A stretch of 64,000 nt of DNA from Moanibacter sp964542645 (GTDB lineage: Bacteria; Verrucomicrobiota; Verrucomicrobiia; Opitutales; UBA2987): positions 620,001 through 684,000 of the forward strand of contig CAZIUG010000015.1 in assembly GCA_964542645.1 (NCBI GenBank), written 5' to 3'. The translations under genes and the position numbers were made by a program. Each line of letters opens with the position of its first letter. The stretch's first letter is position 1. Of this stretch, positions 27,761 through 36,574 are shown one piece after another. The notes under the pieces were generated by a model. That model was not told the DNA's origin. It worked only from the letters and a program-made list of their open reading frames with translations, and ran no database searches.

Positions 27761-29671
27761 ATGTTTGAAATCCACAGAAACTACGACCCGAGACTGCGGA
27801 TTTTCTATCTTATTTTCGGGATTTTATTTTGTGTCCTCATCGCGATGCTCGCCTTTCGCCAACTGGTGAAAGGGGGAGAATATAGAGATGAGGAGAAACG
27901 ACAAAGCCTCCGCCGAATTCTTATTCCCGGACCCAGGGGCAATATCTACGATCGAGAGGGACGGCTCTTAGTTGGGAACCGACCCCGCTTTTCCGCAGTA
28001 GTTTACCTAGGAGAATTACGCCCTGAATTTCGATCTAAATACATCGAGATGGTTATAGAAGCACGGAAACGAAGCGAGAGTATAGATCGCTATGAACTTA
28101 ACATCGAAGCGCGAAGCAAGGTCGTGCAAGGATACCTTGATCTCATCAACGAAATTCTCGATCGAAAGGAAACCGTTTCGAGACATGAAATTGAACGTCA
28201 CTTCCGCCAAAATCTACTCCTCCCTTTCCCCCTTATCGCCGACCTCCACCCTGATCAGTATGCTCGACTCATCGAACTCATCCCCGTAGAATCGCCCATC
28301 CAAATCCAAACTGGCAGCACCCGATATTTCCCCTACGGACCAGCAGCCTGCCACACTATAGGCTTCGTCGGTTCGACCTGGGAAGTCTCGGAGGATGGAC
28401 TCCCAGGTGCTAATCTCACCACCCTTACATTCAAAGGCAATGAAGGCCGGACCGGGATCGAATACCACTTTGATAAACACCTACAAGGATCCACCGGAGG
28501 AGAGTTTTGGATCGTTGATCCATCGGGTTTCCAGTACAAACAAACAGCATTCAAATTACCTCTAAAGGGAAACAATCTCTCCCTTACCATTGATATCGAC
28601 TTACAGACTGTCGCCGAACGAGAGATGGGCACCAAAGTAGGCGGGGTTGTTGCATTAGATGTTAAGACAGGCGAGATCCTAGTTCTCGCAAGCAAACCTA
28701 ATTTTGATCTTAATCGCCTGTCTCCTTTCATCCCGAACCGGGTCTACCGCGAAATAACAGCTTCGGGTGCCTGGTTAAATCGCGCTGTTTCCGGTCTCTA
28801 CCCGCCTGGCTCAACTTTCAAGGTTGTTACCGCAGCTGCCGGTCTGAAATCCGGAGCGATCACCGCCAGCACCAAATTCGAATGCCATGGAGAACTAAAG
28901 GTGGGGAAACGTAACTTTGTGTGCCGAAATCACAAGGAACGCGGAGCCTTCTCTCTCGATTGGGCCCTTTTAAAAAGCTGTAATGTCTACTTCTATCAGC
29001 TGGGATTAAAGACAGGTGTCGACATGATCAGCCAAACCGCACTCAGCTTCGGCCTTAATCAACCCACCGGTATCGAACTTCCTAACGAAACAAAGAAGAT
29101 GATTATTCCGGACCGAAAATGGAAACAGACTCGACGCTACGACCGTTGGTATCCCGGAGACACCGCCAACCTGTCTATCGGTCAGGGTTATCTCCGAGTG
29201 ACGCCGTTACAGTTCGCCTGTCTCACCGCTTCCTTAGCTAGAGGCGAGACTCGGACTCAACCCACTCTGATTTTCGATCAGGCCCGCGACCACCGAGCCA
29301 TCGACCACGGTGGTAAACCAATACCTCTCCCATCGGAAAAATATCGGAAAATCATTGAAGGAATGGAACAAGCGACCCTAGTGGGAAGCGCACGGTTAGC
29401 GAGAATTCCGGGACTTCGAATCGCTTCCAAGACCGGAACTCCTCAGGTAATAGTGAAAGGGAAGACCCTTTCCTTTGGGGCTTTCATAGCATTCGCTCCT
29501 GTCGAAGATCCCCAGATTGCTCTCTCAGTCTTTATTGAAGCGACTTCGCATGATGACCAATATAGCGGTGGAATCACCGCCGCGCCAATCGGTAAAGCAA
29601 TCCTTGAAGCCTATTTTGAAAAGAAACAAAAAAGACTGAAAGTAGCTGGGCTATACTCATCTTCTCCTTAG
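27761..29671 (+). CDS. mrdA: Penicillin-binding protein 2, elongasome transpeptidase
   Basis: PBP2 cross-links peptidoglycan during cell elongation. The 636-residue protein has an N-terminal membrane helix (about 16-36), a dimerisation/linker domain that begins with the PGPRGNIYDREGR motif, and a transpeptidase domain. The catalytic triad motifs are SxxK with Ser351/Lys354 (YPPGSTFK), SxN as SCN in LLKSCNVYF, and KTG in ASKTGTP. Only a few bases separate it from the PhoD gene downstream, so they probably share a transcript. Confidence 0.97.
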   Translation: MFEIHRNYDPRLRIFYLIFGILFCVLIAMLAFRQLVKGGEYRDEEKRQSLRRILIPGPRGNIYDREGRLLVGNRPRFSAVVYLGELRPEFRSKYIEMVIEARKRSESIDRYELNIEARSKVVQGYLDLINEILDRKETVSRHEIERHFRQNLLLPFPLIADLHPDQYARLIELIPVESPIQIQTGSTRYFPYGPAACHTIGFVGSTWEVSEDGLPGANLTTLTFKGNEGRTGIEYHFDKHLQGSTGGEFWIVDPSGFQYKQTAFKLPLKGNNLSLTIDIDLQTVAEREMGTKVGGVVALDVKTGEILVLASKPNFDLNRLSPFIPNRVYREITASGAWLNRAVSGLYPPGSTFKVVTAAAGLKSGAITASTKFECHGELKVGKRNFVCRNHKERGAFSLDWALLKSCNVYFYQLGLKTGVDMISQTALSFGLNQPTGIELPNETKKMIIPDRKWKQTRRYDRWYPGDTANLSIGQGYLRVTPLQFACLTASLARGETRTQPTLIFDQARDHRAIDHGGKPIPLPSEKYRKIIEGMEQATLVGSARLARIPGLRIASKTGTPQVIVKGKTLSFGAFIAFAPVEDPQIALSVFIEATSHDDQYSGGITAAPIGKAILEAYFEKKQKRLKVAGLYSSSP

Positions 29672-29678
29672 ATCTGGG

Positions 29679-31187
29679 ATGAAATTGAGAGGTTACCTGA
29701 CTCCCCTAGCAACTGGATTACTGGTTTCGCTGTTAACTGTCCACGGAGCCAATCTTAGGTCAGGACCCATGCTCGGCTACAGTACAATGAAGGAAGTCCT
29801 GATATGGGTGCAAACCGATGATCCGGCAGACGTGAAAATTAAATATTGGGAACAAAATCTTCCAGAAACCGCTCAGTTCACAGATGTTGTAAGGACAAAT
29901 AAGCAAACCGCCTTTGTTGCTCAGTGCATAGCAGATAAGGTTACCTGGAGTCGCGTCTATGAATACTCTGTGATAATAGATGGACAAAAGGTTGTCCCCA
30001 GATTCCGAAAAGGTTATACAGAAAAGGGGCCGATCCCTCTCTCCTTCCAGACCCAACCACGTTGGCGCCATGCCGAGGAAGCCAACTTCAGCCCACCTGA
30101 CTTTAGCGTCGCCCTAGGCAGTTGCGCCTACTTCACCGAGAAAGGTTACAATTGGGAAGAAAGCAAAACCCCATATGGAGACCATTACGAAATCTTCGAA
30201 TCAATCTACGAACATGATCCGGATTTGATGATCTGGTTGGGAGATCAAATCTATCTGCGCGAAGCGGATTGGACTTCGAGGACGGGAATCTTTCATCGCT
30301 ACAATCACTTCCGTTCATTTCCATATCTCCGGGCCCTCTTCGCAACGGTTCATCAATACGCCATCTGGGACGACCATGACTTCGGGCCCAACGACATCGG
30401 TCGCACCTTTTGGAATAAAGAGGCGACTTTAGAAGCCTTCAAACTCTATTGGGGAAACCCATCATATGGGTTTAAGGATATGCCTGGAATCACTACTTTT
30501 TTCAATTGGGGAGACGCAAATTTTTATCTTCTCGACAATCGATATTATCGAGTAGCGGCGGATGATGATCCTGAACCCTTTGGAGGCCAGAAAAGTCATC
30601 ACGGGAAGGAGCAAATTGATTGGCTTATCGAGACAATGCGCCACCAACAAGGCCAGGATGACTTTTCCTATCCCTCCTCCTTCAACATCGTCGTTACTGG
30701 AAATCAAGTACTCAGCGACAGTCCTAATCCGGAAGGATTTCGCAATTATCACAGAGAATGGCAATACATGATAGACCGAATCGTTCATGCCAAAATCGAT
30801 GGTGTAATCTTCCTCACAGGTGACGTGCATTTTACCGAATTCAGCAAAGAGGTACGCACCGGTGGAGGAAAGCCCAGCACTCCAAGTAACCCCGGTCCTT
30901 CCTATCCCTTTCATGATCTCACCATCTCACCTCTTACCTCAGCTGCCTTTCTTGATCCATGGGATAATTCTTACCGCATAGATATTTTTCCCGACTCAAA
31001 TGACGACTTCATCACCGAGCGTAACTTCGCTATTCTAGACTTCAAAGGACCTGAAAATGATCGCCGAATTGAGATTCGTATTTTCGATAGCGAGGGCAAG
31101 CTGATTAACCAAAAACCTAATGGGAAGAGAGGCCAAATCGACGGTATCTGGATACTTAAAGCTAGCGATCTCAAAGCTCCGCAATAA
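29679..31187 (+). CDS. PhoD-type alkaline phosphatase/phosphodiesterase
   Basis: The 502-residue protein has a signal peptide (about residues 1-24) and an N-terminal fibronectin-like PhoD domain, then a metallophosphoesterase domain. Metal-site motifs are ALGSCAYF near residue 147, MIWLGDQIYLRE near 185, WDDHDFGPND near 230 and FLTGDVHFTEF near 380. PhoD enzymes release phosphate from phosphomonoesters and diesters in the periplasm or outside. It starts 8 bases after the mrdA stop, an unusual association of a phosphatase with the elongasome operon. Some family members are instead annotated as phospholipase D-like. Confidence 0.88.
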   Translation: MKLRGYLTPLATGLLVSLLTVHGANLRSGPMLGYSTMKEVLIWVQTDDPADVKIKYWEQNLPETAQFTDVVRTNKQTAFVAQCIADKVTWSRVYEYSVIIDGQKVVPRFRKGYTEKGPIPLSFQTQPRWRHAEEANFSPPDFSVALGSCAYFTEKGYNWEESKTPYGDHYEIFESIYEHDPDLMIWLGDQIYLREADWTSRTGIFHRYNHFRSFPYLRALFATVHQYAIWDDHDFGPNDIGRTFWNKEATLEAFKLYWGNPSYGFKDMPGITTFFNWGDANFYLLDNRYYRVAADDDPEPFGGQKSHHGKEQIDWLIETMRHQQGQDDFSYPSSFNIVVTGNQVLSDSPNPEGFRNYHREWQYMIDRIVHAKIDGVIFLTGDVHFTEFSKEVRTGGGKPSTPSNPGPSYPFHDLTISPLTSAAFLDPWDNSYRIDIFPDSNDDFITERNFAILDFKGPENDRRIEIRIFDSEGKLINQKPNGKRGQIDGIWILKASDLKAPQ

Positions 31188-31244
31188 ATTTGCAGTTTCA
31201 GTAACCGATCTAAAGCCAGGACCCATATTTGTCCCCTAAGAGCA

Positions 31245-31883
31245 TTGAATCCCAACATCGGATCCCTAAAAGTTTCTTCCTCCCTTTTCCTTGTCCTGAC
31301 TGTCCTCGCTCTCTCAGGGTGCCGCTGGGGATCCAAACTGGCATCCGAACTTGACCCACAGTCAGTCCTTAAAAATTACAGGACTTTTGCCGTCATGCCC
31401 CTACCAGCTGCGATTCCAGGTACTCCGCCAGGAACGGTTCCCCGGTACGGTGGAATGATCAAGGAAACAGTCGAAGGTATTCTAAATTCGAAAGGATACA
31501 AACGTTCAAAGGTTGAAACAGCGGACTTTGCCGTCAGGATAGGCGGCTACGTCATCCCCGAAATCGACGTTAAGGAATGGGGCTATTCCGACTACGAGGA
31601 ACCGGATGGTCATCGGTGGTGGGAATCGTATCCTTACGGTAAAATCGAAGTTGGATCCTACGTCTATGGTACCCTTCTCATCGAAGTCTTTGATCGCAGC
31701 TCGAAGAAAATGGTATGGGTCGCTTGGGTCACTGGGAAAAGAAAATTTAAGCCACCCGACCCAGTTAAGATTAAAAAGGCCATCAGTAAAATGCTGACCG
31801 ACTTTCCCAACGGCGAATCAGTCCCCGATCCTACCAGAAAATCCCGAAATCTTAAGAGACTCTGGTCTTTGATTAAACGATGA
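31245..31883 (+). CDS. DUF4136 lipoprotein
   Basis: This is a 212-residue predicted lipoprotein. The signal peptide ends in a lipobox LALSGC with the lipid-modified Cys at 26. The mature part is a single DUF4136-like domain (YRTFAVMPLPAA, ADFAVRIGGYV, GTLLIEVFDRSSKKMVWVAWVTG). Such proteins sit in the outer or inner membrane; their function is unknown. The start is TTG, with no in-frame ATG that would keep the signal peptide. It follows the PhoD gene by 57 bases and may share its transcript. Confidence 0.75.
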   Translation: MNPNIGSLKVSSSLFLVLTVLALSGCRWGSKLASELDPQSVLKNYRTFAVMPLPAAIPGTPPGTVPRYGGMIKETVEGILNSKGYKRSKVETADFAVRIGGYVIPEIDVKEWGYSDYEEPDGHRWWESYPYGKIEVGSYVYGTLLIEVFDRSSKKMVWVAWVTGKRKFKPPDPVKIKKAISKMLTDFPNGESVPDPTRKSRNLKRLWSLIKR

Positions 31884-32213
31884 ATACGATAACCACTAAA
31901 GGCCCTACCTCGACTGCGAGCCCGAATCTCAGAAATTTGGAGCAGAAAGACCTTGGTCCGGTTAACCCCGGATCTCGAGAATGTGAGGATTTTTGATAGC
32001 GCACCCGAGATTCGGAATGCTCGTAGAAATGTAACGTTAGAATAGGGGACCTCGGGCATTCTCCTATTCCCATTAGAATCATACTCGGGGTTAATCTTTC
32101 TTGCGAAACAAATACTAAACCAGGTTCCCACTGGGATGGACAACCTACCATCATTTTTAAAGATTGTGCTTTGTAAGTAGGGCCACGTAGACTCCATTCA
32201 AACTCTTAAATAT
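31884..32213. other. Intergenic region between DUF4136 and monooxygenase genes
   Basis: About 330 bases. Open frames on the minus strand exist but overlap no recognisable protein feature. No clear promoter, terminator or RNA is visible. Confidence 0.4.
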
Positions 32214-32513
32214 ATGTACGTTATAATTGCTCCGATCCAAATCAAAGAGGGTAAAAAAGCAGAATTCATCCAAGAGATGATCCTCGACTCCAAAGGTTCA
32301 ATTGAGAACGAACCCGGCTGCCTAACCTTCGATATCATTCAAGACCCTGATGATCTGAACCGAATCTGGCTCTATGAAGTGTATAAAGATGAGGCAGCCT
32401 TCAAAATTCATACTGCAACTCCTCATTTTATAAAGTGGCGTGATACTGCCAAAGACTGGACCGTTGAATGCCCGGTTAAATCTGTTATCGGCGGCTCAAA
32501 AATTTACCCATGA
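32214..32513 (+). CDS. Antibiotic biosynthesis monooxygenase (ABM) domain protein
   Basis: The 99-residue protein is one ferredoxin-like ABM domain (YVIIAPIQIKEGKKAEFIQ, EPGCLTFDIIQDPDD, IWLYEVYKDEAAFKIHTATPHFIKW), like YgiN or LsrG. Members act as small quinol monooxygenases or isomerases, usually as dimers. It overlaps the next gene by four bases (ATGA), so the pair forms an operon. The substrate is unknown. Confidence 0.82.
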   Translation: MYVIIAPIQIKEGKKAEFIQEMILDSKGSIENEPGCLTFDIIQDPDDLNRIWLYEVYKDEAAFKIHTATPHFIKWRDTAKDWTVECPVKSVIGGSKIYP

Positions 32514-33055
32514 ATAACTACGACTATCATAAAGGACTGAAGATCGTCTGGGAAAAGGCGGTTGGGCTCTATCGGGATGGTAAGCGAAATCCTTCTTCCT
32601 TTTTCAATATTTCAGAAAGAGAATTCCTAAAGTCAATTGGAGCTTCTGCCCAGGAGATCTACGATTTCGCAGAAGACTATGTTGGAGGAGAAGAACCAGA
32701 CTTTACCACCTTTGCTCTGATCCAAAGCGTCCGTCGACAGTATTTTCTGGAAGAACAAAAGGCAGTCGCTTCCAACAGAAAAGTAGCGACCAATGATCTA
32801 CCTCCTAAAGAAGCTGAAGTGCAAGGTATCGAATGGCTTCCCCGTATAATCCCAAAAGCTTGGGCCAAATTGCGGGGTGAGATGCCCGACGATCTCATGT
32901 ACTGCTGCGGTGGGGACCGCCGGTTCTTCAAACAGCACGATATCCACCCAGCCGAGTTCCTCCAGCTCGCCTGGAAACACGAGAATAACGAAAGCGACAT
33001 CGTCGGCTGGGTTGCCCGACAGTCGAAATCTGTGAATCAGTCCGTTCCCTCTTAG
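32510..33055 (+). CDS. DUF5069-like protein
   Basis: The 181-residue protein has the WLPRIIPKAWAKLRGEMPDDLMYCCGGDRRFFKQHDIHPAEFLQL block typical of DUF5069 proteins in Planctomycetes and Verrucomicrobia. The N-terminus (YDYHKGLKIVWEKAV) may be a separate small segment. No catalytic motif is known. It is translationally coupled to the ABM protein. Confidence 0.6.
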   Translation: MNNYDYHKGLKIVWEKAVGLYRDGKRNPSSFFNISEREFLKSIGASAQEIYDFAEDYVGGEEPDFTTFALIQSVRRQYFLEEQKAVASNRKVATNDLPPKEAEVQGIEWLPRIIPKAWAKLRGEMPDDLMYCCGGDRRFFKQHDIHPAEFLQLAWKHENNESDIVGWVARQSKSVNQSVPS

Positions 33056-33383
33056 GAAACCTGTCGGCAAAAGTAAGCTCTCCTCACCTCCTCAATTACT
33101 CTTTTAAACGATACCGTCTACTGCTGTATCCGGAGGTGAGGAAGGTAATGCGAATGTTACCGGTAGTAACAGATTTAAAGCGTGGCAGGGATTAAAATAA
33201 ACTGGGGAAATCGCCAGGAAGAAGAATCCCTTTTACAGCCGCTTTAATTCCCAATTTGTGGCAGTTAAGACTAAACTCTTTCTACCACTCTCATAGGTCT
33301 CAACTAGATTATCACATCTTCCACAATTTTGTGATACTTCCGAAAAACTCGTGCGTATGCTAATAAAATAACCTAAATTTTAG
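33056..33383 (+). other. Intergenic region with long inverted repeat upstream of GNAT gene
   Basis: The arms TCCTCACCTCC (33081-33091) and GGAGGTGAGGA (33132-33142) are perfectly complementary over 11 bases, with a 40-base loop. The right arm contains GGAGGTGA, a full-strength Shine-Dalgarno sequence, and an ATG follows at 33148 with only 15 codons. The arms could form a terminator for the upstream operon or occlude that ribosome site. No other feature is visible up to the GTG at 33384. Confidence 0.45.
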
Positions 33384-33890
33384 GTGACTGAATCAAGAAA
33401 AATTACTTCAGAAAAACCTTTCAAATTTCTCGAAACAGGGCCTCTTGCTGAGGAAGAGTTGTCTCTCGAATTAGTTGAAAGACTCACTGAGGACCCTTAC
33501 CACGACCTCGTCCCCTGTTACAAATTCCATATGATCCACAGGGAAAAACGCACCAAGATGGGAAACATTTCTCTCCGTATCGGGAACAGCGATCTGCTAG
33601 TCAAAAATTCCGGACAAATCGGTTACGACGTACAATTCGAATATCGAGGAAACCGATATGCAGCAAGAAGCTGCCGGCTTCTATTACCCCTGGCCCATAT
33701 GCATGGCCTCAATCCGCTCTGGATAACATGCGATCCGGATAATATCGCATCGAGAAGGTCCTGTGTAATCGCCGGCGCTAAATACGTTGATACCATAAAG
33801 CACCGAACCTCGGATCCAACGAACCTGTCGGGCTCTTTCGAAAAATGCCGCTACCGAATTGATCTCCACCTATTACTCTCATGCAAGTAA
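33384..33890 (+). CDS. GNAT family acetyltransferase
   Basis: The 168-residue protein carries a GNAT fold: strand GNISLRIGNSD near 58, IGYDVQFEYRGNRYAARSCRLLLPLAHMHG as the acetyl-CoA-binding strand and helix near 80-110, and NIASRRSCVIAGAKYVD near 125-140. The start is GTG. The last 12 bases overlap the 3' end of the convergent quinone oxidoreductase gene. The substrate is unknown; the asparagine and serine positions resemble ribosomal-protein or small-molecule acetyltransferases. Confidence 0.75.
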   Translation: MTESRKITSEKPFKFLETGPLAEEELSLELVERLTEDPYHDLVPCYKFHMIHREKRTKMGNISLRIGNSDLLVKNSGQIGYDVQFEYRGNRYAARSCRLLLPLAHMHGLNPLWITCDPDNIASRRSCVIAGAKYVDTIKHRTSDPTNLSGSFEKCRYRIDLHLLLSCK

Positions 33891-34871
33891 CCTTCTGGTT
33901 AGAATGACCTTACCCATGGTTCGATTCGCTTCTAGATACTCGTGTGCATCGGTTGCTTCATCAAAGAGAACCGTCCGATCAATGATGGGCTGCAATTCTC
34001 CGGTCACAAAGCCTTTGTAGCATTCCTTCTCAAAGGCCTTCACTAACCGAACCTTATAATCAAGTGATCGGTTCCTCAAGGTTGAACCAATAATCTTCAG
34101 ACGCTTACGGAGAACCTTACTAACGTCCACTCCTGCTAATTCTTTACTTCCCAAAAGGGCGAGCATAACCAGACAACCATCGGGCGCAAGGCACTCAAGA
34201 TTATGATCAAAATAGTCCCCCCCAATAAAATCGAGAATGATGTCAACTCCCCGATTTTTGGTAAAGCTCTTCACAGAATCGACAAATTTCTCCTCTCGGT
34301 AATTCGTTGCAAATACAGCTCCCAGGCTCTTACAAAACTCTAATTTCTGAGTACTCCCCACCGTTACCATCGCAGAGCAATCAAAATATCTGACTAATTG
34401 GACCGCTGCCGTTCCAACTCCACTTGCCCCGGCATGGATCAGTACCTTATTACCCTTTTCTATTCCCGCCAACCACCGCAGCGCCTGGTACGCAGTAAGA
34501 AAGGCCTCAGCAATTCCAGCTGCTTTAACAAAATCCAAATTCTCCGGAATCAGGAGCGCTAGCCTCTCGTCGACAGCCGCGTATTCTGCATAGCCACCAC
34601 CGGCCAAAAGTGCAAATACCGAATCGCCCTTCTGGAATTTCGAGCATGCACTACCAGCCTGTTCCACCTTGCCCGCCATTTCCAAACCTAATATCGGACT
34701 CGCACCCAACGGCGGCGGATATAACCCTTCCCTTTGCATCGTGTCGGCACGATTCACTCCAGCTGCTTCTATCCGAACTAAAATTTCCTTCTCTCCGATT
34801 TCCGGTCTCTCCGCTTCTCCAACATATAAAGCACTGGGTGGGCCAGGTTCATCTATCAAAATTGCCTTCAC
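33879..34871 (-). CDS. NAD(P)H:quinone oxidoreductase, MDR family (PIG3/QOR-like)
   Basis: The 330-residue MDR protein lacks the zinc ligands of alcohol dehydrogenases. The GroES-like half runs to about residue 120 (AGVNRADTMQREGLYPPP, LGLEMAGKVEQAG), and the Rossmann half carries GASGVGTAAVQLVRYF near 147. The ASVGS-like position and the TVGSTQK cofactor loop suggest NADPH use. It reduces quinones or activated double bonds by hydride transfer. It is monocistronic and overlaps the GNAT gene tail to tail. Confidence 0.88.
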   Translation of the reverse strand: MKAILIDEPGPPSALYVGEAERPEIGEKEILVRIEAAGVNRADTMQREGLYPPPLGASPILGLEMAGKVEQAGSACSKFQKGDSVFALLAGGGYAEYAAVDERLALLIPENLDFVKAAGIAEAFLTAYQALRWLAGIEKGNKVLIHAGASGVGTAAVQLVRYFDCSAMVTVGSTQKLEFCKSLGAVFATNYREEKFVDSVKSFTKNRGVDIILDFIGGDYFDHNLECLAPDGCLVMLALLGSKELAGVDVSKVLRKRLKIIGSTLRNRSLDYKVRLVKAFEKECYKGFVTGELQPIIDRTVLFDEATDAHEYLEANRTMGKVILTRRLLA

Positions 34872-35052
34872 GTCTGATTCAATTCTTCCTACTTCCTCTT
34901 GTTACGGGACTTCCCAAATATCGAGGACTTTAAGTAGCAACGAAACACCCTCTGTCAATTCTTTCATAGCATGGGGTTATCCACTATTGCGGCTCGCAAA
35001 AACCTCGAAGCATAAAACAATTAAAATTGATCGTTCTCCTCTATTCAGCATC

Positions 35053-35820
35053 ATGCCTTTAGTGAACACAAATCAAGCACTCTTCGAATTAGGAGTACGG
35101 GGGAATACTGTCTCAAAACAAGAAAAGAAGTTTTTGGATGAGAACGGCTATTTAATTCTTCATGATGTTCTTTCCTACGAATTGATTCTCCGAATGATAC
35201 AACGTCTCGACGAACTGACTCACACGGAAGGCGACAGGGCTGGGACAGAGGTCCATCAGGAAGAGGGAACCGATCGCCTCAGTAACCTCATTAATAAAGA
35301 TCCTGTTTTCGATGTTTGCTTCACTCATCCAAAAGTTCTGGCCTCAATCGCCCACGTTTTAGAGGACGATCTTAAACTTTCCTCTCTCAACTATCGGGCC
35401 GCTCACCCTGGAAGTGGTCTTCAAAAACTCCACGCGGACTGGAAAGAGGCAGTCCCGCCTTGGAACTTTCAAGTCTGTAATTCGATTTGGCTACTTGACG
35501 ACTTCGTCTCTAACAACGGTCCCACTAGAGTGGTGCCCGGTTCACACATGAGTGGAAAGCTGCCTACTGATGTGATGACCGATCATATGGCTTCCCACCC
35601 TGATGAGACCTATCTTATTGCGCCGGCCGGAAACGTCGTTGTGTTTAATTCACACACCTGGCACGGTGGAACCTTAAACCTTTCTCAAAAACCTCGCCGT
35701 GGTCTGCACTCTTACTTCTGTCGCCGCCAACATCACCAACAACTGAACCAAAAGAAATTTGTCACTCCTGAAACTCTCATGCGCCTAAGTCCGGCTACTC
35801 GTTTTATTTTAGATGTTTGA
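35053..35820 (+). CDS. Phytanoyl-CoA dioxygenase (PhyH) family Fe(II)/2-oxoglutarate oxygenase
   Basis: I take the ATG at 35053, which gives 255 residues; a longer frame from 34669 would overlap the divergent gene's coding start. The fold is a double-stranded beta helix. The iron ligands are His127 and Asp129 (KLHADWKE) and His204 (HTWHGGT), and Arg215/216 (KPRRG) bind 2-oxoglutarate. Family members hydroxylate diverse small molecules, including compatible solutes and phosphonates. No neighbour fixes the substrate. Confidence 0.85.
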   Translation: MPLVNTNQALFELGVRGNTVSKQEKKFLDENGYLILHDVLSYELILRMIQRLDELTHTEGDRAGTEVHQEEGTDRLSNLINKDPVFDVCFTHPKVLASIAHVLEDDLKLSSLNYRAAHPGSGLQKLHADWKEAVPPWNFQVCNSIWLLDDFVSNNGPTRVVPGSHMSGKLPTDVMTDHMASHPDETYLIAPAGNVVVFNSHTWHGGTLNLSQKPRRGLHSYFCRRQHHQQLNQKKFVTPETLMRLSPATRFILDV

Positions 35821-35944
35821 AATAGAGCTATTCATAACTACCATCTAGCCGTTTCGAGACCCAACTCATAGCACGATCAGCCCCCCATCGTGCTCATTCT
35901 CCTGCCTCAGAGTTTTTATCTAGCCTAGTAATACCTGTTTCAAT

Positions 35945-36574
35945 ATGAGAGATGCAAATCGTGCTACTGGTAATTCAGACGTCACTCGGATAATACGGGC
36001 CGAGTCTGAAGCAATATCGAATATACCCGAAGACAATGATTTCGAACTCACCGTGGATCTAATCTATGAGAGGGTTCATCGCCAAAACGGAAAGGTGATC
36101 ACAAGCGGCATCGGGAAGGCAGGACATGTTGCGCTGAATCTCTCCTCGACTTTTGCGGCTACTGGAACTCCTTCAACTTTTCTTCATCCCGCTGAAGCGC
36201 AACACGGGGACCTCGGTCTGATTCACCAAAACGATATCCTGCTCCTCGTCTCAAACTCCGGTAAAACTCGAGAATTGCTAGAATTGATTCAGCTAACACG
36301 TAATCTGCACGCGGACCATCCTGTAACGGTCATCACCGGAAACCGTGAGAGCCCTCTTGCCAAGAAGGCAATGCTTGTTCTCTATACCGGAGGTCCTCAA
36401 GAAGTCTGTCCACTTAATTTGACTCCCACCAGCTCGATTACTACTATGATGGTCATTGGACATGTCCTCACCATACTCTTGATGATGAAAATTGAATTCC
36501 CCCGTGAAGCTTTCTATATGCGGCACCACGGGGGCTATTTGGGCTCACTAGCCAAAGCTGAAAAGAGTGATTGA
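35945..36574 (+). CDS. kdsD: D-arabinose-5-phosphate isomerase, SIS-domain only
   Basis: The 209-residue protein is a single SIS domain: GKVITSGIGKAGHVALNLSSTFAATG near 50-75, PAEAQHGDLGLIHQNDILLLVSNSGKTRE near 82-110, and a GGYLGSLA tail. It interconverts ribulose-5-phosphate and arabinose-5-phosphate for KDO synthesis. E. coli KdsD has about 328 residues with two CBS domains after the SIS domain; these are absent here. The stop overlaps the start of kdsA by four bases (TTGA), which confirms the pathway assignment. Confidence 0.87.
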   Translation: MRDANRATGNSDVTRIIRAESEAISNIPEDNDFELTVDLIYERVHRQNGKVITSGIGKAGHVALNLSSTFAATGTPSTFLHPAEAQHGDLGLIHQNDILLLVSNSGKTRELLELIQLTRNLHADHPVTVITGNRESPLAKKAMLVLYTGGPQEVCPLNLTPTSSITTMMVIGHVLTILLMMKIEFPREAFYMRHHGGYLGSLAKAEKSD

